A DNA stretch of 64,000 bases, taken from Bog-756 sp963833585 (GTDB lineage: Bacteria > Actinomycetota > Acidimicrobiia > Acidimicrobiales > RAAP-2). The stretch's first letter is position 1, and every line of letters begins with the position of its first letter. The position numbers and the translations under genes are program-made. The stretch spans positions 1,292,088 through 1,356,087 of the forward strand of contig CAWHYF010000006.1 of the NCBI GenBank assembly GCA_963833585.1. The letters run 5' to 3'. Below, in pieces: positions 9,040 to 17,157 of the stretch. A model generated the notes under the pieces. The model made no database searches and was not told the origin of the DNA. It saw only the letters and a program-made list of their open reading frames with translations.

Positions 9040-9888
9040 TCAGGCGGACGGTCGCCGGGACTCGAGCAGGCCGAGCACCGAGTCGGGTACCTTCAAGTCG
9101 CCCTGTCCGGTTCCCACCCGCAGGTCGGGCTTGACGGCGCCATGGTGGTCGGAGCCCCCGGTGGCCACCAGGTCGAACCGGCGGGCCAGGTGGCCGAGGT
9201 CGGCCCGTTGGCGGGGGGAGTAGCGACCGTAGACCGCCTCGATGCCCGCGAAGCCGGCGTCGGCCAACTCGCCGACCACCCCGGCCAGCTCCGGTCCTTC
9301 GAGACCGAGGCTGTAGGGGTGGGCCAGTACCGCCACGCCGCCCGACTCCCGGGCCAGCCGGGCCACGTCCGGACCGGACAACCGGGCCTTGGGCACGTAG
9401 GCGGGCCGATCGTTGGCCAGGTACCGGTCGAAGGCGTCGTCGATCGAGTCGGCGGCGCCCGCCTCCACCAGGGCCATGGCGAAGTGGGGTCGCCCGATGC
9501 CCGCCTCGTCCCCGGCCACCGCGGTCACCTGGTCGTAGGTGACCGGCAGCCCGAGCTCGACCAGTCGCCGGGCCAGCGCCAGGTTCCGGTTCCGACGGTC
9601 GGCGCGGAGGCGACCCAGCTCCTCGTCGAGCGGACCCCCGTCCTCCTCCACGAAGTACACCAGCACGTGCATGCCCCCGGGCCCGACCGGTCGACAGGAC
9701 ACCTCGCACCCGGGGACGAAGGTGATGTCGAGCTCAGCCGCCCGCCGGCGGGCCGGACCGCTGCCGGCCAGGGAGTCGTGGTCGGTCAGGGCCACGGCGT
9801 GGCATCCGGCTTCGACGGCCAGCTCCACGACGCCGGCCGGGGTGTCGCTCCCGTCCGAGACGGTGGAGTGGGTGTGCAGGTCGATCAT
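9040..9888 (-). CDS. PHP-domain phosphoesterase (TrpH/YciV-like)
   Basis: This is a PHP-superfamily metal-dependent phosphoesterase, 282 aa. Metal ligands are visible in the order expected: IDLHTHSTVSDGSD at the N-terminus, ALTDHDSLAG at about residues 34-43, a glutamate in PGCEVSC, a His in VAVLAHPYSL and the C-terminal GGSDHHG. Relatives include RNase AM (YciV) and nucleoside 3',5'-bisphosphate phosphatases, so trimming RNA 5' ends or hydrolysing pAp-type nucleotides is plausible. It is encoded opposite to the purine genes, between purL and purF, with divergent spacing to purF. Confidence 0.88.
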   Translation of the reverse strand: MIDLHTHSTVSDGSDTPAGVVELAVEAGCHAVALTDHDSLAGSGPARRRAAELDITFVPGCEVSCRPVGPGGMHVLVYFVEEDGGPLDEELGRLRADRRNRNLALARRLVELGLPVTYDQVTAVAGDEAGIGRPHFAMALVEAGAADSIDDAFDRYLANDRPAYVPKARLSGPDVARLARESGGVAVLAHPYSLGLEGPELAGVVGELADAGFAGIEAVYGRYSPRQRADLGHLARRFDLVATGGSDHHGAVKPDLRVGTGQGDLKVPDSVLGLLESRRPSA

Positions 9889-9999
9889 CCGATCGACGTT
9901 ACCGGGAGGCGCCGCCGACCCCGTTGGCCCTCCGTGGTCCTCGGGCGCCCTTCCCCACTAGTCTGGAGTGGCACGGTGAGGTGATTGTGTGGCCTAATC

Positions 10000-11514
10000 G
10001 TGGCGAACGACGAGCCCGACGACCCCCGGTGGTGCGGTGACCAACCGATGATGGAGGCCAAGGAAGCGTGCGGAGTCTTCGGGGTCTACGCCCCGGGGCG
10101 TTCGGTGGCACACCTCACCTTCGACGGACTGTACGCCCTCCAGCATCGCGGCCAGGAGTCGGCCGGCATGGCGATCAGCGACGGCGACGTGATCACCGTG
10201 ATGAAGGACATGGGCCTGGTCACGACGGTGTTCGACGAGCGGAAGCTGTCGGGGCTGCGGGGGCACATGGCCATCGGCCACACGCGGTACTCGACGGCCG
10301 GCTCCAGCGACTGGATCCACGCCCAGCCCGTCTACCGGGCGGTGGGGCGGGCCGGGTTCGCCCTCGGCCACAACGGCAACCTGACCAACACCGCCGAGCT
10401 GGGCGAGGCGGCCGGCATGCTGCCGGGGCTGGTGTCCTCCGACAGTGATCTGGTGGCGGAACTGCTCGGCCAGACCTTCCCGCCCGAGCTGCCCGAGCGC
10501 AGCCGGGCCGAGGTGGGCGACGACCTCGAGCACGCCCTGGCCAAGATACTGCCGGCGGTGGAGGGGGCCTTCTCCTTCGTGCTCCTCGACTCCGACCGGC
10601 TGATCGGCGTCCGCGACCCCAACGGGTTCCGCCCGCTCTGTCTCGGGCGGTTGGAGGCCACCGACGAGTTCGAGCAGGGCTGGGTGCTGGCCTCCGAGTC
10701 GCCCGCCCTCGACGTCATCGGCGCCACCTTCATCCGCGAGCTGGAACCGGGGGAGATGGTGGTCATCGACGGCAAGGAGGTCCGCTCGGAGCGCCCCTTC
10801 CCGGCCGAGCGTCTCAACCCGAAGCTCTGCATCTTCGAGTTCGTCTACTTCGCCCGGCCCGACACCCGCCTCTACGGCAACGAGGTGCACGGGGCGCGCC
10901 GCCGCATGGGCCAGCTGCTGGCCACCCAGGCCCCGGTCCCCGCCGACCTGGTGATGGGCGTGCCCGACTCGGGGGTCCCGGCCGCCGAGGGTTACGCCGT
11001 CGAGTCGGGCATCCCCTACGGACAGGGCCTGGTCAAGAACCGCTACATCGGCCGAACCTTCATCGCCCCCACCCAGGCCGAACGGGCCAACGGGGTGCGT
11101 CGCAAGCTCAACCCGCTCCGCGAGAACATCAGCGGCAAGCGGGTCATCGTGGTGGACGACTCCATCGTCCGGGGCACCACCACCCGGGCCATGGTGACCA
11201 TGCTCCGCGAGTCCGGCGCCCGCGAGGTCCATCTCCGGATCTCGTCGCCGCCGTTCCGCTGGCCGTGCTTCTACGGGATCGACACCCCGGACCGGACCGA
11301 GTTGCTCGCCTCCATCAAGACCCTCGACGAGATCGTGGAGTTCCTCGACGTGGACTCGCTCGAGTACCTCACCCTCGACCATCTGGTCCAGGCCATCGAC
11401 GCCCCGGGCGCCGGGTTCTGTGACGCCTGTCTCACCGGAAGCTACCCGGTGCCCGTCCCGGTCAAGTTCGGCGAGCGGGCCGCGCTCTCCGGTGTCGCCG
11501 GCCGCTCGGGGTGA
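10000..11514 (+). CDS. purF: Amidophosphoribosyltransferase
   Basis: PurF commits PRPP and glutamine to purine synthesis. The catalytic N-terminal cysteine lies in CGVFGVYAPG, so a propeptide is removed. The PRPP loop is visible as VIVVDDSIVRGTTTRA. Cysteines in KLCIFEF, WPCFYG and the FCDACL pair match the [4Fe-4S] ligands of the Bacillus-type enzyme. Start choice is uncertain: the GTG at 10000 gives a propeptide of about 23 residues, the ATG at 10048 gives seven, and a TTG at 9985 is also in frame; GGTGAGGTG lies upstream of the first. The stop overlaps the purM start by 4 nt (GTGA). This iron-sulphur type is typically oxygen-sensitive and nucleotide-inhibited. Confidence 0.95.
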   Translation: MANDEPDDPRWCGDQPMMEAKEACGVFGVYAPGRSVAHLTFDGLYALQHRGQESAGMAISDGDVITVMKDMGLVTTVFDERKLSGLRGHMAIGHTRYSTAGSSDWIHAQPVYRAVGRAGFALGHNGNLTNTAELGEAAGMLPGLVSSDSDLVAELLGQTFPPELPERSRAEVGDDLEHALAKILPAVEGAFSFVLLDSDRLIGVRDPNGFRPLCLGRLEATDEFEQGWVLASESPALDVIGATFIRELEPGEMVVIDGKEVRSERPFPAERLNPKLCIFEFVYFARPDTRLYGNEVHGARRRMGQLLATQAPVPADLVMGVPDSGVPAAEGYAVESGIPYGQGLVKNRYIGRTFIAPTQAERANGVRRKLNPLRENISGKRVIVVDDSIVRGTTTRAMVTMLRESGAREVHLRISSPPFRWPCFYGIDTPDRTELLASIKTLDEIVEFLDVDSLEYLTLDHLVQAIDAPGAGFCDACLTGSYPVPVPVKFGERAALSGVAGRSG

Positions 11515-12692
11515 GCGGCTCCGTCCCCGATCCGTCCCCTCAGGCCACCGGCACACCGACGGCGGGCCCTCCCGCCACCGCCGCGCCCCCCACTCACGGC
11601 GCTTCCACGTACGCCGCGGCCGGAGTGGACATCGTCGCCGGAGAGCGGGCCGTCGAATTGATCAAGCCCCTGGTCGCCTCCACCCTGCGCCCGGAGGTCC
11701 TCGGCGGCCTGGGCGACTTCGGCGGGCTCTTCGCCCTCGATCCCGAGGGAAGGTACGACCAGCCGGTCCTGGTGGCCGGCACCGACGGGGTGGGAACCAA
11801 GGCCCTGGTGGCCCAGGCCCTCGGCCGGTACGACACCATCGGCATCGACCTGGTGGCCATGTGCGTGGACGACCTGGTGTGCCAGGGAGCCGAGCCGTTG
11901 TTCTTCCTCGACTACGTCTCGTCCGGAGCGGTGGACCCGGCCCAGATGGCCGAGCTGGTGTCCGGGGTCGCCGAGGGGTGTCGTCAGGTCGGGGCCTGCC
12001 TGCTCGGCGGGGAGATGGCCGAGCACGCCGGCATGATGAAGCCGGGCGAGTTCGACCTGGTGGGCTTCGCCGTGGGGGTGGTCGATCGGGCCGACGTCCT
12101 CGGACCCTCCCTGGTGCGCCATCGGGACGTGCTGATCGGCCTGGAGTCCCCCGGACTCCGGTGCAACGGCTACACCCTGGCCCGGCATGTTCTACTCGAG
12201 CGGGCCGGGCGGTCCTACGACGCCCCGGCGTGGCCGGACGCGCCGGTATCCCTGGCCGACGAGCTGATCCGGCCGTCGGTGCTCTACACGCCGGCGGTGA
12301 GGGCGGCCCTCGAGGCCGCCGACGTCCACGCCGTGGCCCACATCACCGGGGGCGGCTTCGAGGGCAACTTGCCGCGGGCGCTTCCCCAGGAGGGGTTTCG
12401 GGCCGTGCTCGACCGGAGTACCTGGACCGTGCCACCGATCTTCGGGGAGATCCGCCGTCTGGGGCGGGTGGCCGACGACGAGATGGCCCGGGTGTTCAAC
12501 CTGGGGCTGGGCATGGTGCTGGTGGTGGACCCCGACGGTGCGGCCGACGCCCTCGACGCGCTGCGCGGTGCGGGGGTGGGGGCCGCGGTGGTGGGCCGGG
12601 TGGACGAAGGCCACCGCGGGGTGGAGTTCGCCGGGCCGGCGTTCTGGACCGAGGAGGTCGCCCTCTCCGACGTTCCGGTCCCGCCGGCATGA
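11511..12692 (+). CDS. purM: Phosphoribosylformylglycinamidine cyclo-ligase (AIR synthase)
   Basis: PurM closes FGAM to AIR with ATP. The 393-aa protein has the family stretches YAAAGVDIVAGERAVELIK, VAGTDGVGTK and GVAEGCRQVGACLLGGEMAE, and the C-terminal HITGGGFEGNLPRALP. About 25 N-terminal residues rich in Pro, Ala and Thr precede the domain. The GTG start overlaps purF by 4 nt and the stop overlaps pyrE by 4 nt, so purF-purM-pyrE form a coupled set. Confidence 0.96.
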   Translation: MSGSVPDPSPQATGTPTAGPPATAAPPTHGASTYAAAGVDIVAGERAVELIKPLVASTLRPEVLGGLGDFGGLFALDPEGRYDQPVLVAGTDGVGTKALVAQALGRYDTIGIDLVAMCVDDLVCQGAEPLFFLDYVSSGAVDPAQMAELVSGVAEGCRQVGACLLGGEMAEHAGMMKPGEFDLVGFAVGVVDRADVLGPSLVRHRDVLIGLESPGLRCNGYTLARHVLLERAGRSYDAPAWPDAPVSLADELIRPSVLYTPAVRAALEAADVHAVAHITGGGFEGNLPRALPQEGFRAVLDRSTWTVPPIFGEIRRLGRVADDEMARVFNLGLGMVLVVDPDGAADALDALRGAGVGAAVVGRVDEGHRGVEFAGPAFWTEEVALSDVPVPPA

Positions 12693-13258
12693 GCGGGCGG
12701 CTCCCGGCCACCGAGTTCGAGGCCCTCCGCGCCCACCTGCTCGAGCACTCGGTCAAGCGGGGCGACTTCACCCTCAAGTCGGGCCGGCGGAGCTCGTGGT
12801 TCATCGACTCGAAGCAGACCGTGTGCCGTCCCGAGGCCATGGTGCTGGTGGCCGACGGCGTGTTGTCGGTGGTCCCACCCGAGGCCGACGCCATCGGTGG
12901 GCTGACCATGGGGGCCGATCCGGTGGCCTTCGTGACCGCCGGGGTGGCGGCCACCCGGGGCCGCCGGCTGAAGGCTTTCAGCGTCCGGAAGGAGGCCAAG
13001 GACCACGGGGCGGGCGGTCGGATCGCCGGTGCCCTCGACCCGGGGGACCGGGTGGTGATCACCGAGGACACCGTCACCCGCGGCTCGTCGCTACTGGAGG
13101 CCGCCCACGCGGTGGTCGAGGCCGGCGCGGTGCCGGTCCTGCTGGTGGCGGTGGTGGACCGGGGTGGAACGGTGGCGGCGATGGCCGGGGCCGAGGGCCT
13201 GCCGTTCCGGGCCCTGCTGACCGCCCCCGACCTCGGATTCGAGTACGAAGGGGCCTGA
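12689..13258 (+). CDS. pyrE: Orotate phosphoribosyltransferase
   Basis: PyrE transfers the phosphoribosyl group from PRPP to orotate in pyrimidine synthesis. The PRPP-binding motif reads VVITEDTVTRGSSLLEA, and the orotate/PRPP lysine loop VRKEAKDHG precedes it. At 189 aa it is the normal family length. The ATG overlaps the purM stop by 4 nt; the frame continues far upstream but only as a shadow of purM. Placing a pyrimidine PRPP consumer with purF and purM couples PRPP use in both pathways (inference). No obvious terminator hairpin was seen in the next 100 bases. Confidence 0.94.
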   Translation: MSGRLPATEFEALRAHLLEHSVKRGDFTLKSGRRSSWFIDSKQTVCRPEAMVLVADGVLSVVPPEADAIGGLTMGADPVAFVTAGVAATRGRRLKAFSVRKEAKDHGAGGRIAGALDPGDRVVITEDTVTRGSSLLEAAHAVVEAGAVPVLLVAVVDRGGTVAAMAGAEGLPFRALLTAPDLGFEYEGA

Positions 13259-13365
13259 CCCCGACACCCGCCTTCGTTGACGGCCCCGGCCTCGATCGAC
13301 GGCCCCGGCCCGACCGAGGCGGACGACTGAGCCCGGACGGGTCGGCGGCGTCATGCCGTGCGGCG

Positions 13366-14040
13366 TCATGCGTCAGGCTCGGGCCCGTCCTCGTAGGTGG
13401 GAGGGGTGCCCTCCGCGAGCACCAGGTAGATGCGGCGCCGGGTGTCGGCGAGGATCTCGCCCACCGCCTTCACCTGGCTCTCGCTGCCTGACCGGCCCAC
13501 CTGGACGATGGCCGCGGCGACCTCGCCCATGAGGCCCCGGAGGTCGACCAGCGACCGGTCGGCCCCCCGCGCCGCCCGTTCCCACGGCGCCGGCTGGTCA
13601 CCGGCGGCCTCTGCGGCGGCCCGGCCCTCGGCGGTGAGGCTGAACACCCGTCGCCCCTCGGCCTTGTCCGCCGTGACCAGCCCCTGGTCCTCCATCACCT
13701 GCAGGGTCGGGTAGACCGAGCCGGGGCTCGGATGCCACACGCCCCGGCTGCGCTCGGTCAGCTCGGTGATGATCTGGTAGCCGTGCATCGGCTCCTCGGC
13801 CAAGAGGGCGATGATCGCGGCCCGGACGTCACCCCGGCCCCGCTTCGGACCCCGGCCGAACATGGGGGGGCCGAAGCCCGGTCCGAAGGCGTCACCGCGG
13901 TTGCGGCTTCGGCCTCCACCCCGTCCCCGTGGGCTCCCGGGGGCCCCGCTGAAGCGGTCGAACCGGTCCCCGGGTCCCGGAAAACCGGACCCCGACAGGG
14001 GGCCGCTGGTGGTCTCGTCGAATCGTCTGTGTCCGTGCAT
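13366..14040 (-). CDS. PadR-family transcriptional regulator
   Basis: The protein has 224 aa. A Gly/Arg/Pro-rich, probably disordered N-terminus of about 80 residues precedes the winged-helix domain, which contains LLAEEPMHGYQIITELTER, then SPGSVYPTLQVMEDQGLVT and GRRVFSLTAEGRAAAE, all classic PadR features. A C-terminal helical dimerisation region follows. GAGGAGA lies just upstream of the ATG, supporting this start over upstream codons in the same frame. The palindrome at 14124-14145 is about 85 nt upstream and suggests autoregulation. PadR proteins usually control exporters or detoxification genes; no such gene is adjacent, so the target is unknown. Confidence 0.9.
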   Translation of the reverse strand: MHGHRRFDETTSGPLSGSGFPGPGDRFDRFSGAPGSPRGRGGGRSRNRGDAFGPGFGPPMFGRGPKRGRGDVRAAIIALLAEEPMHGYQIITELTERSRGVWHPSPGSVYPTLQVMEDQGLVTADKAEGRRVFSLTAEGRAAAEAAGDQPAPWERAARGADRSLVDLRGLMGEVAAAIVQVGRSGSESQVKAVGEILADTRRRIYLVLAEGTPPTYEDGPEPDA

Positions 14041-14123
14041 CTGGTTCTCCTCGTTCTCGTCTGGGGGTCGGCAGGCACCCCGACCCCGGTAATCTGGCGG
14101 GCGATCAGGCGACCGCTCACGTT

Positions 14124-14145
14124 GTATAACGATATATCGCGATAC
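14124..14145. promoter_or_regulatory. PadR-type operator candidate
   Basis: GTATAACGATATATCGCGATAC is a 22-bp near-perfect inverted repeat: only two base pairs per arm (AA versus CG) break symmetry, and the core CGATATATCG is perfect. It is an AT-rich island in GC-rich DNA, immediately upstream of the PadR gene, where an autoregulated promoter is expected. PadR operators are typically AT-centred dyads of this size. It may include the -10 region, judging from TATATC/GATATA. Confidence 0.65.
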
Positions 14146-14231
14146 GGAGACTGTCAAGTCCCTTATGCGATCTGCCCGGATAGAAGGGCGGAACGATGCC
14201 AACCTCAAGCAAACAGGCAGCGCGGTCCGGC

Positions 14232-14410
14232 CGAGGTGCCGAGGTGCCGAGGTGCGGAACGAGCGGCTGTGGGGAGGTGCGGAGGGAGCGGCTGTGGGGG
14301 AGGTGCGGAGGGGAGCGGCAGTGGCAGCGAGCGGCTGTGCCGAGGTGCGGAGGGAGCGGCAGTGCGGCGGGAGCGGCAGTGCGGAGGGAGCGGCAAGGAG
14401 GGAGCGGCAA
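14232..14410. repeat. Degenerate GC-rich tandem repeat array
   Basis: Imperfect copies of the phrase GAGGTGCGGAGGGAGCGGC, sometimes followed by TGT or AGT, fill about 180 bp between the PadR promoter and the oxidoreductase gene. Unit length varies between about 15 and 30 bp, so it looks like slippage-driven expansion. Purine-rich strand asymmetry (G and A on the + strand) is strong. No gene is supported in this stretch. Confidence 0.7.
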
Positions 14411-14433
14411 ACGGGCCGCGCCCTTGGACCGGG

Positions 14434-15501
14434 TCAGGTCGGCGGATCGGTGACCCGGTAGGCCGCCACCACGGGAGCCAACTCGGTCGGGGTGGCGCCG
14501 TGCAGGATGACTCCGTCACACCCCATCGACAGTTGACCCTGCACGGTCTCGGCGCACTGCTCGGGCGTACCGGTGGCGCTGGGTGCCAGCCATTCGTCAG
14601 GGATGAGGGTGGCGATGTGCTCGAGCTGATCGGTGGTGGCTCGGGTGTCGATCCCCCCGGGGAAACCCGCCACCATCTTGTCGGCACGGAACCGATCGAG
14701 GACCGCCGGGTCCCAATCATTGGTGCGCACCAGCAGGTCACCGTACCCCTGGAGGTAGGTGGCCAGCCGCCCCACCGACTTCATCAGGCGGCGGTCCGGG
14801 TCGATGTGGTCGCCGATGGTGGCCAGGCACGACCACACCTGCACGGTGTCCGGGTCTCGGCCGGCACGTTCGGCGGACTCCTTCACCGTGGCCACGCATC
14901 GACGGGTGGTCTCCTCGGTGAAGAAGGTGTGGAGGATCACCCGGTCGAAGCAGCGGCCGCCCAGGCTCAGCGAGCCGGGTCCGAAGGCGACCAGGCCGAG
15001 CGGCAGTTCCTCGTCCATGTCGGCCAGGTACAGCAGCGGGTAGGCCCCGCACGGCCCGTCGTGTCCGATGATGGCCTCCCCCCGGAACAGCCGGCGCATG
15101 ATCCCGGCGAAGTCCTCCAGTTGGGCGGTGGTTATCCGGCCGATACCGAAGGCGTCCTGGATGACCGGGATCCCCCGACCCAGGCCGAGCACGAACCGGC
15201 CCCCGGTAAGGCTCTGCATGGTCCGGGCCATGGCCGCGGTGATCATCGGGTGCCGGGTGTTGTGGTTGGTGGCCGCGGTGACGACCGACAGTCGCTGGCT
15301 CACCGCGCCGACCGCGCCCGACAGGACGGCCGCCTCCTTCTTGTCGAAGCGCTCGGAGATGAACACCGACCCCAGGCCCAGCTGCTCGGCCAAGCCCACC
15401 TCGTCCACGAGATCCCGGGAGGAACCGGGCTGGCCGGCCAGGGTGTAGAACCCGAGCTCGTCGAGGAACTCGCGGGCGGGTGGGTCGGGGCGGGTGGTCA
15501 C
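14434..15501 (-). CDS. LLM-class F420-dependent oxidoreductase (MSMEG_2249-like)
   Basis: This 355-aa protein has the luciferase-like TIM-barrel pattern of F420-using enzymes: an N-terminal ELGFYTLAGQPGSS, then SVFISERFDKKEAAVLSGAV, RFVLGLGRGIPV and a C-terminal CDGVILHGATPTEL. It resembles, as far as I can recall, the TIGR03857 family of mycobacterial F420 enzymes. Substrate is unknown; relatives often sit near lipid or steroid catabolism. It is transcribed away from the neighbouring regulator and has ordinary GC-rich codon use. Confidence 0.8.
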   Translation of the reverse strand: MTTRPDPPAREFLDELGFYTLAGQPGSSRDLVDEVGLAEQLGLGSVFISERFDKKEAAVLSGAVGAVSQRLSVVTAATNHNTRHPMITAAMARTMQSLTGGRFVLGLGRGIPVIQDAFGIGRITTAQLEDFAGIMRRLFRGEAIIGHDGPCGAYPLLYLADMDEELPLGLVAFGPGSLSLGGRCFDRVILHTFFTEETTRRCVATVKESAERAGRDPDTVQVWSCLATIGDHIDPDRRLMKSVGRLATYLQGYGDLLVRTNDWDPAVLDRFRADKMVAGFPGGIDTRATTDQLEHIATLIPDEWLAPSATGTPEQCAETVQGQLSMGCDGVILHGATPTELAPVVAAYRVTDPPT

Positions 15502-15581
15502 GTGGCCTCGCTCTCATCCGGGGACGGGACCCCGAAGGGTACCAAGGGCGTCACCGGTGGTCCCCTTCCCGGGGACGTCCG

Positions 15582-15830
15582 TTAGACCGGCTCGGTGTCG
15601 GCGACGTAGGGGACGGGGTGGTTGCCGCCCAGCTCCACGAACCGTTCGTTGAGGGCGTGGGCGATGACGTCGTGGTCGTGTGGGCTCGGGGTGAGGGCGC
15701 CGTAGAGGAAGGCCTCCATCTGGAAGGCCGAGCTCATCCCGCCCAGTTCGAAGTAGCGGAGCCACAGCTCCCCACGGGTGAGCCCGGCGTCCTGCCGGAA
15801 TCGGTCGAACTGGTCCGGCCGGTCAGCCAC
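15582..15830 (-). CDS. Small conserved protein of unknown function (82 aa)
   Basis: The GTG at 15830 overlaps the last eight bases of the upstream STAS-GAF-ANTAR gene (GTGGCTGA), so it is probably co-translated with it. The frame opens further upstream but only inside that gene. The protein is acidic and helical, with motifs AGLTRGELWLRYFELGG, FQMEAFLYGAL and HDVIAHALNERF. I recall similar short actinobacterial proteins of unknown function. No membrane segment or cysteine motif is present. Confidence 0.65.
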   Translation of the reverse strand: MADRPDQFDRFRQDAGLTRGELWLRYFELGGMSSAFQMEAFLYGALTPSPHDHDVIAHALNERFVELGGNHPVPYVADTEPV

Positions 15831-16953
15831 CGGGACCCCCGCCGCGCCGGGTGGCGGGATCCGGACGGGCCCGGCCGGCCGAGTCGGTGATCTCCTCGGC
15901 CCGGGCCCTGACGGACAGTCCGGTTCGCTGCGAGTGGACGCGCAGCGCGGTGAACGCCTCTTCTTCGGAGGCACCGTCCCGTTCCATCAGCACCCCCTGG
16001 GCCTGGGCGATGACCTCGCGGGAGCGGAGGGACGCCTGGAATCGCTCGGACCGTCGGTCCTCGGGGACATCGACCCCGGCGTCGGCCAGGATGGAGGAGA
16101 CCTCGGTGGCGAAGGTCATGGCCAGCGCCCGATCCCCGGTGGCGAAGGCGGAAGCCCGGCGCGAGTAGATGTTGAGGGCCCCCACGGGGCGACCCGAGGG
16201 CACGAGAGGTGACGAGAGGATGGCCCGGATGCCCAGCGCCCGGGCCCTGGGGGTGAAGTCCGGCCACCGGTCCTCCCGGTCCAAACTCGGAGCATGAAAC
16301 CGCCGACCCTGGTTGGAAGCGTCCACGCACGGTCCCTCACCCGTGCCGTACTGCTGGGCATCCATGTCGAGGATGGTCTCGTCACTGGCCGCCACGGTGG
16401 CCAGCACGCCGTGTCGGCGGAGGGAGACGCTCACCCCGTCCGCGCCACCCACGGTGATGCGTGCCAGTCGCACCACCAGGCGGAGTGCGGCGTCGACCAG
16501 GTCGTCGTAGCTGGGGACTGGGCTCTCCGACGTCGGGGACGAGTGTCGTTCGAGGCTGGGGAGGTCCGAGGGCACCACCGCCTCCAGGCGGCCCGCGACG
16601 GCCAGCGGCATCGGCTCGAACTCCTCGTCACGGATCAGGGTGCCGAGTCCATCGGCCACCAGCCTGCGTTGCATCGAGGCGGACGGCGACCGGACGCTCA
16701 ACTGCCGGCCCCGGTCGGTCAGCCGCCGCGCCGACCTCTCGATCAGCCCGGTGCCCGACGGATCGAGGGTGTCCAGCGCCACCAGATCCACCACCACCGA
16801 CGGGTGACCGTCGGCGATCACCCGGTCCAGCACCGCTCCGAGCTCGGCCATCGCCTCGGCGCCGAACCGCCCCCTGAGGGAGACGATGGCGGCAGGTCCG
16901 ACCACCTCGAGGGAGACGGAGAATCCGTCGCTCCGCCCTCCACCCGCGCTCAC
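15823..16953 (-). CDS. STAS-GAF-ANTAR regulatory protein
   Basis: The 376-aa protein has three parts. Residues about 10-105 look like a STAS/anti-anti-sigma fold (AIVSLRGRFGAEAMAEL, VVVDLVALDTLDPSGTG). Residues about 150-300 look like a GAF sensor (GTGEGPCVDASNQGRRF, LSSPLVPSGRPVGALNIYS). The C-terminus is an ANTAR RNA-binding domain (REVIAQAQGVLMERDGASEE). ANTAR proteins bind paired hairpins in mRNA leaders and act as antiterminators. It is divergent from a second GAF-ANTAR gene starting at 17158 and is followed by an overlapping 82-aa gene. The signal sensed by GAF is unknown. Confidence 0.88.
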   Translation of the reverse strand: MSAGGGRSDGFSVSLEVVGPAAIVSLRGRFGAEAMAELGAVLDRVIADGHPSVVVDLVALDTLDPSGTGLIERSARRLTDRGRQLSVRSPSASMQRRLVADGLGTLIRDEEFEPMPLAVAGRLEAVVPSDLPSLERHSSPTSESPVPSYDDLVDAALRLVVRLARITVGGADGVSVSLRRHGVLATVAASDETILDMDAQQYGTGEGPCVDASNQGRRFHAPSLDREDRWPDFTPRARALGIRAILSSPLVPSGRPVGALNIYSRRASAFATGDRALAMTFATEVSSILADAGVDVPEDRRSERFQASLRSREVIAQAQGVLMERDGASEEEAFTALRVHSQRTGLSVRARAEEITDSAGRARPDPATRRGGGPGG

Positions 16954-17076
16954 CGGGCTGCCGGGATACGACGAGGGGGTCCACTGGGAAACCGAGGCAG
17001 TTCCGAAGACACGGGGTTGGGCTTTCCGGCTCGCCGACCCTCGCTGCAGAAGGTGGCCCTAATCTACCAGCCACCG

Positions 17077-17109
17077 GTCCGGCCACCGTCCGGCCGCCGT
17101 CCGGCCACC
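17077..17109. repeat. Three tandem 11-bp direct repeats between divergent ANTAR genes
   Basis: GTCCGGCCACC, GTCCGGCCGCC and GTCCGGCCACC are consecutive 11-bp units (starts 17077, 17088, 17099). One unit per DNA turn places identical faces on the same side of the helix, as expected for cooperative regulator binding. They lie about 50 nt upstream of the rightward GAF-ANTAR gene. Confidence 0.6.
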
Positions 17110-17157
17110 GTGATCCGATTGAGTATCGGTTTCCTGGGTGAGAAACTGAGATGACCG

